A stretch of DNA of 64,000 bases from MADRE3 sp963718195 (GTDB lineage Bacteria > Desulfobacterota > Desulfobulbia > Desulfobulbales > Desulfocapsaceae), in assembly GCA_963718195.1 (NCBI GenBank), contig CAVQYQ010000006.1, positions 992,001 through 1,056,000 on the forward strand. Direction: 5' to 3'. The position numbers and the translations under genes were made by a program. The notes below the pieces were generated by a model. It worked only from the letters and a program-made list of their open reading frames with translations, had not been told where the DNA came from and made no database searches. Below, piece by piece: positions 18,246 to 25,627 of this stretch (positions within the stretch are counted from its first letter, which is position 1; every line of letters begins with the position of its first letter).

Positions 18246-18276
18246 CCGAAGCCGGTAAAAGCTTTACCGGCGTCGG
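18246..18276. terminator. Strong hairpin between sbtA and sbtM
   Basis: GCCGGTAAA (18251-18259) and TTTACCGGC (18263-18271) pair perfectly round a 3-nt loop, and CCGA/TCGG extend the stem. No U run follows on either strand. It may separate abundant sbtA mRNA from lower sbtM expression. The stem core is the same as in the terminator at 62323-62351. Confidence 0.5.
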
Positions 18277-18290
18277 AATGAAAACGTGAT

Positions 18291-18307
18291 ACGCGCACCC
18301 GGCGCGT
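18291..18307 (-). promoter_or_regulatory. Candidate SECIS hairpin for the second UGA of sbtA
   Basis: On the minus strand ACGCGC pairs perfectly with GCGCGT around the loop CGGGT. The 17-nt hairpin begins 16 bases after the UGA at 18324-18326, beyond the UAA stop. Size, distance and a GG-U apical loop resemble the minimal upper stem-loop of the E. coli fdhF SECIS that SelB binds. Confidence 0.6.
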
Positions 18308-18314
18308 CTATGTC

Positions 18315-18632
18315 TTAACCGCTTCAGCCACTGCTCGCTTTTTTCTTGGGTTTTTCAATAGTGCCTTTGTTGCCGGTTGCTTTACCAAGGGCTTCATTAA
18401 GGCAATCCATTGCCATTGATCGAGCTGCATCCTGGTCTGTGGCAGCAGTTTCAATAGCTTTGTTGAGACACTCTTCAGCCTGTTTATTTGCACCGTCGAC
18501 GACGCTGTCTTTTTTCCCGCTTCAGCCGCTTCCTGCAGCGGAAGCTCCGTATGGTAGCGTAATTCCACCTGCGCTGATCAAGCCGGCTATCCCCATACCA
18601 GCAAGCAATCTTTTCATATCTTTGCTTTTCAT
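18315..18632 (-). CDS. sbtA: SbtA-type selenocysteine-containing RiPP precursor peptide (two in-frame UGA)
   Basis: A gene hidden by two UGA codons. From the ATG at 18632 (GGAG 7 bases before) to the UAA at 18315-18317 it reads as 105 residues. The N-terminus MKSKDMKRLLAGMGIAGLIS plus AGGITLPYGASAA resembles a leader or signal segment. Then comes GSG-Sec37-SGKKD, a helical middle with two Cys (AEECLNKAIE and MDCLNEALGK), a basic KPKKKA stretch and a C-terminal SSG-Sec103-SG. Both UGAs (18522-18524 and 18324-18326) sit in matching G/S-G-U-S-G contexts and each has a hairpin 14-16 bases downstream. The radical SAM maturase SbtM is next on the same strand. Matches the SbtA selenobiotic precursor family as I recall it. 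Two premature stops is the alternative, made unlikely by the symmetric contexts. Confidence 0.85.
18491..18507 (-). promoter_or_regulatory. Candidate SECIS hairpin for the first UGA of sbtA
   Basis: On the minus strand CAGCGTC pairs with GACGGTG (one G-G mismatch) around a GTC loop, starting 14 bases after the UGA at 18522-18524 and inside the coding region. It has the same 17-nt span as the second hairpin but a tighter loop, so it is the weaker of the two. Confidence 0.45.
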
Positions 18633-19049
18633 AATGTCTCCCCGTGGTTTTAGAGTTGAAATAGAGAAATAAGAAAGACCGATATCCTAACAAAAACAAA
18701 CAGCATCAAATATATGGTATTATTGAGTTGTACGTCAAGCAAAAAGAACATAATTCTCTAAATATTAGAATCTTCTGAAAACGCCATTTCCGTATTTGGA
18801 TAGTGAGCCACAGGTCGTGGATTCGAATTCCGCCCCGCCCACCATTGAATACATGGGCTCAAGCTATTTGCAGTTTGTGTCTGGTCCATCTGTGCATAGA
18901 TTCGTCCCCAAAACGGCAGAGACGTTTCTTATCCGATGGTCAGGATCAAGGTGTAAGCTATGCTAGAAGTAGATTTCTTGAGTCTTGTTCTGGCAACACC
19001 ATATTTCAGTAAGCACTTGAGCCAGTTTAATGGGAACAAGTCTTTTGAT
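18633..19049. other. Non-coding stretch upstream of sbtA with tRNA fragment copy 3
   Basis: About 180 bases of AT-rich sequence precede sbtA and should hold its promoter; no clear -35/-10 pair stands out. The rest holds tRNA fragment copy 3 and unassigned sequence. Confidence 0.4.
18811..18844 (+). repeat. tRNA 3'-end fragment, copy 3
   Basis: GGTCG, then T-arm GTGGA-TTCGAAT-TCCGC (paired, one G-T wobble), acceptor strand CCCGCCC and ACCA. It lacks the CGAAGCCGAAGG block of copies 1 and 2. With copy 2 it brackets the sbtM-sbtA cassette. Confidence 0.6.
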
Positions 19050-19328
19050 CTAAGGATACTGGAGAGGCGGCCATGTTTCATTCTCAACTTTTTCTACTGC
19101 CGCATGAAACCAGGTCCATTCTGTTTCTTTCGTAACCTGCCAGGCAACACGCTTCACTAACCAGCGTTCCAGAGGAAGATCATAACGATCGTGGTAAAGA
19201 ATTTCATCTCCAACTCTTGGTGGTGTCTGCATTGTTATTGTCCTAACAAGCTCGTTTCCAACATATATTCTACCTTTGAATCTTTGCTCTTTGAAATTAC
19301 ATAACTCGTCTTTTGTTAACTCTTCCAT
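19050..19328 (-). CDS. Hypothetical protein, 92 aa
   Basis: A soluble small protein starting MEELTKDELCNF behind GAGGACAGAAT. It contains GDEILYHDRYDLPLERWLVKR, which looks like a small beta-barrel, and is Trp-rich toward the end (ETEWTWFHAAV). The family is not recognised. It lies in the interval between tRNA fragment copies 3 and 4, so it may be accessory DNA. Confidence 0.5.
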   Translation of the reverse strand: MEELTKDELCNFKEQRFKGRIYVGNELVRTITMQTPPRVGDEILYHDRYDLPLERWLVKRVAWQVTKETEWTWFHAAVEKVENETWPPLQYP

Positions 19329-19387
19329 ATTCTGTCCTCTTTAAAAATATAGTTTCAAGTTTGGTTATATCAAGAGCAGGAGCTCGT

Positions 19388-19792
19388 TTACCGCCGGTCG
19401 GCTTGTTCAGGTAACCGATACCCCTGGCAATTGAACCATTTGTCCACATGGTAAATGACAAAACACAAAGAATACCTGTTAACAGAGTGACTAACTGATC
19501 TGATTGAAAAATGCTCTGACAGTGTGCGTTTCAAACAGATCTCTGTATCTTCTACCTTATGAATAATGGAGAACTGACTGCAAGAAAAAGATAGGTATTC
19601 GTGGTTATAAATCAAGATTGCATTAACGTTATACGTTGGTAGACATGGATCCCTTAATTCCTCGGTAAATCTACTGAAAACGAATAAAAAGGTCCCATTG
19701 GCTGCTTCTCTGGCTGCATCAAACTCTTCTGGTTCCAGTTCATGATGAAATGAGTCCATATACGGAGGCTTTCTGCTGGTATCAATTTGCAA
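19388..19792 (-). CDS. Doubtful hypothetical ORF, 134 aa
   Basis: The frame is open from a TTG at 19792 without a ribosome binding site; an internal ATG begins MDSFHHELEPEEFDAAREAA. The first half (to FTEELRDPC) has normal protein character. The second half is rich in Ser, His, Tyr and Cys and looks less like real coding sequence, so the gene may be truncated by an indel. Function unknown. Confidence 0.25.
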   Translation of the reverse strand: MQIDTSRKPPYMDSFHHELEPEEFDAAREAANGTFLFVFSRFTEELRDPCLPTYNVNAILIYNHEYLSFSCSQFSIIHKVEDTEICLKRTLSEHFSIRSVSHSVNRYSLCFVIYHVDKWFNCQGYRLPEQADRR

Positions 19793-20123
19793 GGGTTTGT
19801 TAGAGAATAGGAATTTATTGAGATCTGTCTCCTATTTGTTTATCCCTCGGTTACTATGAAAAATTTAGAATATACCGCCTGTTCTGCAGCATATGTAATG
19901 AGAAAAGCGCGACCTTCCCCTATTGATTAAGGCCGCAAAAACGATCAAATAAATGTAGTCAGCGGGCAGAATAAAGTGATATGATAAACTGACTTTTGCA
20001 GGAGGCTCATTGAATTAATGGTTGGAGGAGATTGTATTTTTTCACAAGGGCTACTGGAAAAATAGTGTATAGGCTGTCCTATGTCATGGCTCTACCAGGG
20101 CCCTTTCCTAGACGAGGAAGCAT
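19793..20123. other. Intergenic stretch, nothing recognised
   Basis: This 331-bp region lies between divergent genes. Only general promoter-like AT-rich sequence is visible; GAGGAAGC directly before 20124 is the ribosome binding site of the channel gene. Confidence 0.4.
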
Positions 20124-21149
20124 ATGGTCATAGATATTGTTGCAAAGGAGGCCGCACTTAAGGTTATCGAGCGGCTCCGCGACAACCCGAAGGAAAAAAT
20201 TCCGCCTGCTGGACTAAATTTTAAGGGAGCTATCTTTGCGTGGTGAGGATTTGTCCGGGCTGAATCTCATGGGAGCCAATTTTGTCGAAGCCGATCTGTC
20301 GGAGGCTGATCTGAGCGGGGCCTATCTTTTCAAGGCTGATTTTAGCAATGCAAATATGGTCAAGGCAAAACTTAATGATGTCGAGTTGACTGGAGCCAAT
20401 CTCACGGAAGCCAACTTGGAAGACGCACATGCCGAAAAAGCTGGTCTTGGGATGGCGACATTGAAAAAAACCAGGATGTTCAACACAGTACTGACCGATG
20501 CGACCCTTACCAAAGCTGATTTGACCGAGGCGGATTTGCGGCATGCCAATCTCAGCCGGGCGAGATTAAGGGAAGCAGTTCTTCATAATGCGGATTGTAC
20601 CGGAGCTGATTTTCGGGGGGCTGATATGTCACTCTCCAATTTTGCTGGCGCTACAATGAATAACGCCGACATGCGGGATGCGCGGCTGCGCCAGGTAGAT
20701 GGATATGAAAAAGCTAAATGGTACGGAGTGGATATCCGTGATATCAACTTTGCCGGGGCCTACCGACTGCAGCGTTTTGTGGTTGACGAGAATTACCTCA
20801 AAGAATTTCGGGATGCCAGTAAACTCAACCGCATGATTTATAAAGTCTGGTCGATAACCAGTGATTGCGGCAGAAGCCTTAACTCGCTGGTGTCTGTGGA
20901 TTTTTGGGAATAGTATTGCTTTTCAGCTTGCTCTATGCTTTCAGCGGCGTTGATTACGGCAAGTACGACAATTGGATCAGCCCAATTTATTATTCGGTGG
21001 TAACCATTACCACCCTTGGCTATGGAGACATTGTTCCGGCCACACCTGTTGCCCGGATTTTTACCATCTTTGAGGTTTTTATAGGTTACGTCATGCTCGG
21101 TGGACTTTTATCCATCTTCACCAATAAAATGGCCAGGCGCGGAGAGTGA
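20124..21149 (+). pseudogene. Pentapeptide-repeat two-TM ion channel, two frameshifts
   Basis: From the ATG at 20124 the frame reads VIDIVAKEAALKVIERLR and ends near 20228. The next frame carries about 20 pentapeptide repeats of A(D/N)LxxA type (GANFVEADLSEADLSGAYLF and onward). After NSLVSVDF the frame returns to the first and reads GIVLLFSLLYAF, then the K+-channel pore TITTLGYGDIVPAT and a second membrane helix (FEVFIGYVMLGGLLSIFTNK). One indel near 20230 (TTT) and one near 20908 (T5) restore a single fused protein of about 340 aa. Pentapeptide helices fused to a KcsA-like pore occur in bacteria; gating ligand unknown. It may be inactivated or affected by sequence error. Confidence 0.7.
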
Positions 21150-21155
21150 GCCACC

Positions 21156-22004
21156 ATGTTTAATTTCTTTAAACGAAGCCAGAAGGACCCAAGGGAAGAG
21201 TTAAAAGTATTGCTGGGTGATTATGAGCTGCAGAGTTTCCCGGAAGCGGTTATGAATGTTCTTGGCATGCTGCGTGATCCTCATTCCGAGACTAAAGATA
21301 TCGCAGACCAGATCCAGATGGATCCAGGCATGAACATCAAGATACTGCGTCTGGTCAATTCAGCCGCCTTCGGTCTGGCCACCAAGGTTTCAAACCTCCA
21401 TCATGCTGTCACTATTCTTGGCCGCTCCCGCCTGGAATCTATGCTCCTGACCTATGCCGTTGCGACTACAGTTCCTTCCACTCTGGGGTGTATGGATATT
21501 TCCCGTTTCTGGCTGGCCTCTGCCCGGCGGGCCTGTCTTGCCAAGCATATAGCCATGCATCTGCATGCTGCAACCCAGGCTGAGAGCTTCACCGCAGCAT
21601 TGCTGCAGGATCTGGCTATTCCCCTTGATTTCTGAAGAAAAGAAACAGCTTTACAAAGATCTTTTGATAGAATGGCATGCGGATAAGGCGTGGATATCGA
21701 TGTCATGGAACGGGAGCTTTTCGGCTACGATCATCCGGCCATTGGTGCGCTGGTCGCTGAAGAGTGGGGCCTGCCGCACTATCTGATTAATGCCATTGCC
21801 GGGCATCATGACCTTTCTGAGCAATCATCAGCAGAACCGGCGGTTCGGCTGGTTTCACTGGTGCGGTATTTTGATGAAGATGATGGTACCGATCGTATGG
21901 TTGAAGCTGCTGAAAAAGATTTCAATATCAGCAGGAATATGATGGACGAGATGATTTCCAAAGCCTTTGCCGAGGCGGAACAGTTTGCCGAAACGTTTCG
22001 ATAG
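21156..22004 (+). pseudogene. HDOD-domain protein, two frameshifts
   Basis: The first part (MFNFFKRSQKDPREEL, then FPEAVMNVLGMLRDP and LRLVNSAAFGLATKV) is a typical HDOD start. The frame shifts at a C4 run near 21625, continues as SEEKKQLYKDLLIEW, and shifts back near 21689 to IDVMERELFGYDHPAIGALV and INAIAGHHDLSE. Together they make about 280 residues, the expected HDOD size. HDOD proteins take part in signal transduction without HD phosphohydrolase activity. It starts 6 bases after the channel gene, suggesting an operon. Both genes carry a pair of compensating indels. Confidence 0.7.
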
Positions 22005-22458
22005 GAAAACAAAAATTCTATTCCTCTTCGAAGCTGAAGGTTCCGGTTCGACCATCACCTCGTGCGTCATCTGGGTGTTACGATGCAAGGGCTTGAGAAA
22101 GGGATATAAATCAATTAGAAGCTGCAGCTTTTGTAATACCTTCTGGTGCCTTTGTTATTTTTTTAAACACTTCGAGCCTTTTGCAAAAGGCTCATCTAAC
22201 AAACAATATAATTTGATATATAGAACAAGGATACTTAATTTGTAGGTGTGACACAAAGTAGCACCCATCGCGAGGCTCAAATATACTGTTACAGCAATGC
22301 CAAGGAAGTCTGATTGGGAAGTATAAAATGTAAAGATTCCAGTTCACCCTCCAACCTCTGATAAGAAAAGCACACACACCTGAACCTGCTGTTTGTGTTG
22401 CCTTGGCATCGTTTCCTCGCAACAAGTCCTTTTTCATATCAATGATAGGAGAAATCAA
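22005..22458. other. Non-coding stretch with decayed tRNA fragment copy 4 and a perfect palindrome
   Basis: This holds the degenerate tRNA fragment (22029-22062) and a perfect 20-bp palindrome GAGCCTTTTGCAAAAGGCTC at 22174-22193 without a U run. No gene is visible before the tautomerase start. Confidence 0.45.
22029..22062 (+). repeat. tRNA 3'-end fragment, copy 4 (degenerate)
   Basis: CGAAGCTGAAGG followed by TTCCGGTTCGAC and ending CACCTCG aligns with copies 1 and 2, but the T-stem no longer pairs and the CCA end is lost. It lies 25 bases after the HDOD stop and closes the accessory stretch. Confidence 0.45.
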
Positions 22459-22680
22459 ATGCCATTAGTCAATGTAAAGGTAATCGAAGGTGTGTTCACT
22501 GAGGCCCAGAAACAGGAAATGGTTCAAAAGCTCACCGATACAATGGTTTCTATCGAGGGTGAAAACATGCGCCAAGTTACATGGGTTGTAATTGATGAAG
22601 TGAAAAGCGGAAACTGGGGAATCGGTGGTAATGTACTCACTACTGAGGCTGTAAAAGCCCTTGCCGCAGGTAAGAGCTGA
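22459..22680 (+). CDS. 4-oxalocrotonate tautomerase-family protein
   Basis: A 73-aa protein of the tautomerase superfamily. The start is set by MPLVNVKVIEG at 22459 (AGGAG upstream), since Pro becomes the N-terminal catalytic base after Met removal; an upstream in-frame start at 22393 would destroy it. TEAQKQEMVQKLTDTM is the usual first helix, and VTWVVIDEVKSGNWGIGG matches the second strand and loop. The substrate is unknown; stand-alone members occur widely outside aromatic degradation operons. Confidence 0.85.
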   Translation: MPLVNVKVIEGVFTEAQKQEMVQKLTDTMVSIEGENMRQVTWVVIDEVKSGNWGIGGNVLTTEAVKALAAGKS

Positions 22681-22981
22681 GTCGCTTTATTTTTAGCTCA
22701 GATGTCTCAATGATATCTGACGGCGAGCACTTATCACACGTATCAGAAATGTTCTTAAATGATTCCTTTTGTGAGGTCGCTCAGAGATGGTATTGAGCTA
22801 TTATTTCCGGGGCAATTCACCTTTGCCCCTTGATTCATACACAACTGTTTGATATATGTTATATTTTATACTTCCGAGCACAGAACTGCTTTCTTCACTT
22901 CCCCAGCTATAAGCACTGCTTGTCAATCGATATTTATAGCGGTGAAGGAAAAAAACGCGTCCCAATCAATAATGGCTTGTT
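22681..22981. other. Intergenic stretch, nothing recognised
   Basis: These 301 bases lie between the tautomerase and the transglutaminase-like gene. No hairpin terminator or small gene is evident. Confidence 0.35.
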
Positions 22982-23767
22982 ATGTGGCTAACTGCATCCT
23001 GCTTCCTTGAATTCCAAATTCCGGTTCCCACTCCGTTCCTGCTGATGCTGCGTCCCCGGAGTGGACGGCAGCAGTGGATTGCGCGCGAAGAATATGTGTT
23101 GTCCCCCAACGTACCAGCAGTCGAATTTACAGACTCGTTCGGCAACCTTTGTCAGCGGCTCGTTGCACCAGCCGGGTATTTTACAGTTCGCACTTCCGTT
23201 GATATCGAAACCGCAGAGGCTTCCGACACTGCCCCTGGAGCTCCGTTTGTCGAAGTGCAACAATTGCCCGATGAGACCCTGCCGTTTCTGCACCCAAGCC
23301 GGTATTGTGAATCGGATCGTTTCTCTCAAATGGCCGCCTCCCTCGTTTTGAATAGGGCTTCAGGTTATGACCAATGTGCTGCAATCGTTGAATATATTCG
23401 TAACACGATCCGCTATACGCCTGGTGCTGGACAGCGGATCATCAGTGCTTCAGAGCTCAATGAGTCGGGAAGCGGAGTGTGTCGAGATATGGCCCATTTG
23501 GGCATTGCCTGTTGCCGGGCACTATCGATACCTGCTCGCATGGTCGTTGGCTACCTTGAGACGCTTGAACCGATGGATCTGCATGCATGGTTCGAGGCCT
23601 ATGTTGGGAATCGATGGTACACATTTGATCCAACACAAGCCGGTCTGCAGGGAGGACGTGTTGCAATCGCTTTTGGTCGCGACGCTGCCGATGTCGCTAT
23701 TTACACGCAATTCGGCGACCCAGTGGAACTGCTTGACATGAAAATCAAAGTTGGACGGATGATCTGA
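22982..23767 (+). CDS. Transglutaminase-like cysteine protease-fold protein
   Basis: A 261-aa protein. Residues about 20-90 resemble the bacterial N-terminal domain of transglutaminase-like proteins, and the core is at 120-240. The catalytic triad is visible: Cys in GSGVCRDMAHLGIAC, His in PMDLHAWFEAYVG, Asp in WYTFDPTQAGLQ. Such proteins often process peptides or are paired with alpha-E/circularly permuted ATP-grasp proteins, but none is next to it here. The annotated start (GTG or ATG near 22982) has no good ribosome binding site, so the N-terminus is uncertain. Confidence 0.8.
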   Translation: MWLTASCFLEFQIPVPTPFLLMLRPRSGRQQWIAREEYVLSPNVPAVEFTDSFGNLCQRLVAPAGYFTVRTSVDIETAEASDTAPGAPFVEVQQLPDETLPFLHPSRYCESDRFSQMAASLVLNRASGYDQCAAIVEYIRNTIRYTPGAGQRIISASELNESGSGVCRDMAHLGIACCRALSIPARMVVGYLETLEPMDLHAWFEAYVGNRWYTFDPTQAGLQGGRVAIAFGRDAADVAIYTQFGDPVELLDMKIKVGRMI

Positions 23768-23880
23768 GCGTTTGATTGAGGCACGGTTAAACAATACTGA
23801 TGATGTCGCTCCCCAATGCCAATCTGTTCATAGCTCGATGATTTCAAACAAAACCCTTCCATAGAATCCAGTCAACTGAA

Positions 23881-24690
23881 TCAAATTGTTTTGTAAGTAT
23901 CTTCAACTAGTTCTTTGGTGTACTTTCTTTCAAGACGTCGTACAACAAAGTGGCCACGAGCCATATCCTGGAAATGATCAATGAATAAGGTGTTGATAAT
24001 GGCTCCCCCTGCTGCTCCAATTGCAGGGACTGCTTGTGCCGCCGCTTTCTCAGATACTTGAATACTAAAGCGTTCTGCAATTTTAATGATCAATCGCACA
24101 AGGGCAGGGGAACCTTCCTCAACTAGACCATGTTTTGCAATATGTTTAGTCGCGTTCGCTAAAGATTGAGCGAGGGTTGCACGCACTGCAAAATATCCTG
24201 ATTCTGTGGCATCGTCGCTCTTGCTTGGTCCCCCAAGAGCAAAGACTTCAATACAGGCTAGTTTGGCCTCAATTTGACTGATATTTTCATTCTCGCTTCT
24301 GGCAATGTCGGCGATAGAACGCAACATTACTGTTGTTGATATTGGTAGCTCCACAGTCAATGCGGGTAACCCAAAGAAACCGCCCACACTGCCTGTTGTA
24401 GCCACGGCTAATTTATGCCAGATATCTGAAGATTCTTTTCCAGGTGAATCTTTCATTGTCATAACTGCCGCCTGGACAGCTTTGGATAAAGCCGCTTGTG
24501 TGGCCTCACCGATTGTTGTGTTCCAATTCTCGGGCAATAATTCAAGCCCTTTTTCGATTGGTGTACCCAGCAGATTTGTGATCTTTGCCGCAATGCCAGG
24601 ATTTTCCAGAAGCATCTTAGCCTTCTTTAAATCTCTCAAATCCTTATCTTCAAATTCCATGTTAGCCCTGTATTGTTGTTCGGTATACAA
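23881..24690 (-). CDS. EcsC-family protein
   Basis: A 269-aa protein resembling the EcsC family: a helical N-terminus (DLRDLKKAKMLLENPGIAAK), Gly/Ala-rich hydrophobic segments (GSVGGFFGLPALTVELP, AVPAIGAAGGAIINTLFIDH) and the C-terminal FQDMARGHFVVRRLERKYT. EcsC proteins are membrane-associated and of poorly defined function. It is a single gene, convergent with its left neighbour. Confidence 0.75.
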   Translation of the reverse strand: MYTEQQYRANMEFEDKDLRDLKKAKMLLENPGIAAKITNLLGTPIEKGLELLPENWNTTIGEATQAALSKAVQAAVMTMKDSPGKESSDIWHKLAVATTGSVGGFFGLPALTVELPISTTVMLRSIADIARSENENISQIEAKLACIEVFALGGPSKSDDATESGYFAVRATLAQSLANATKHIAKHGLVEEGSPALVRLIIKIAERFSIQVSEKAAAQAVPAIGAAGGAIINTLFIDHFQDMARGHFVVRRLERKYTKELVEDTYKTI

Positions 24691-25038
24691 ATGATAGAGG
24701 TGGCTGGCCTCATTTATGTATGCTGTGGAGTAGGTTACTTTATAATGCTCTTTAGGGTGTTTATCCAGATTCTGGTAACAATAAAATTTAATTATTTCAT
24801 TCGGGATCTTATTGCCCTGATCATTCAGTAGTAATGTAATTCAAGGAAACAATCAATATGTTAGGAAGGGTATGTTGACTGTTGTAAGAACAGTACAGGC
24901 AGAGAAATTCAGGGATCGTTTTAGATGTATTCTGCCGTAAATAGATGGCAACTTATTTATGATTTACAGATCGTGGTTATTATAGCCTGAAGTAAACGAA
25001 AAATCTTTAGTTCAAATTAATATTACAGGTCTCGGTGG
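24691..25038. other. Divergent intergenic region
   Basis: An AT-rich gap of 348 bp between divergent genes, expected to hold both promoters. No repeats or RNA gene noticed. Confidence 0.35.
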
Positions 25039-25578
25039 ATGAATTTTCTGAAGTTACTCATAGGTATTGTATTGGTGGGGGTATTGATGATCGGTTGTTC
25101 CTCAAATAAGGATTGGCGAACGGCGAGTCGTGAATCATCAGGAAGTGCACCTGACCCATTGACCACCGAGGAGGCGGTAATACTTGTATACGGTGCTGAT
25201 GCATGGGGTTGGCGTGGCTGGTTTGCTATTCATACCTGGATTGCCACCAAGCGGACGGGTGAAGAATTTTATACTGTATATGATGTGGTCGGTTGGCGTG
25301 GCCGTCATAATCAGCCTGTCATGAGAATTGCCCGTGATATTCCGGATCGATTTTGGTATGGCGAAAAACCACGGATTTTAAAAAAGCACATAGGCCAGGG
25401 GGGAGATCTCCTTATTAATGAGATTGAACAAGCGGCCCAGGATTATCCCTGGAAAAGAACCTACAAGGCATTCCCCGGACCGAATAGCAATACTTTTATT
25501 GCCTGGATTGGCAAACAGGTACCTGAACTCGATTTACATCTTCCATTTTCTGCCATCGGCAGAAGTTATGTGGAGTAA
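25039..25578 (+). CDS. DUF3750-like lipoprotein
   Basis: A 179-aa protein with a lipoprotein signal: hydrophobic core GIVLVGVLMI and lipobox MIGCSS (Cys20). The mature part has the Trp-rich pattern seen in DUF3750 (DAWGWRGWFAIHTWIATK, DVVGWRGRHNQP, IARDIPDRFWYGEKP, FPGPNSNTFIAWI). Function is unknown; it should sit at the outer or inner membrane face. GGTGG precedes the ATG. Confidence 0.78.
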   Translation: MNFLKLLIGIVLVGVLMIGCSSNKDWRTASRESSGSAPDPLTTEEAVILVYGADAWGWRGWFAIHTWIATKRTGEEFYTVYDVVGWRGRHNQPVMRIARDIPDRFWYGEKPRILKKHIGQGGDLLINEIEQAAQDYPWKRTYKAFPGPNSNTFIAWIGKQVPELDLHLPFSAIGRSYVE

Positions 25579-25627
25579 ACAAAACAAAGTCGTAGGGTTC
25601 CATTGGTATTTATTCCAGCATCGCATT

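Noticed and set aside
18308..18699. Two ordinary overlapping ORFs (71 and 86 codons) on the minus strand over sbtA
   Set aside because: They are wrong-frame readings of sbtA. They lack ribosome binding sites and protein-like composition, while the UGA-containing frame has a ribosome binding site, a leader and repeated Sec motifs.
20124..22004. Programmed ribosomal frameshifting in the channel and HDOD genes
   Set aside because: No slippery heptamer with a downstream structure is seen, and two opposite shifts per gene in two adjacent genes is better explained by indels or sequence error.
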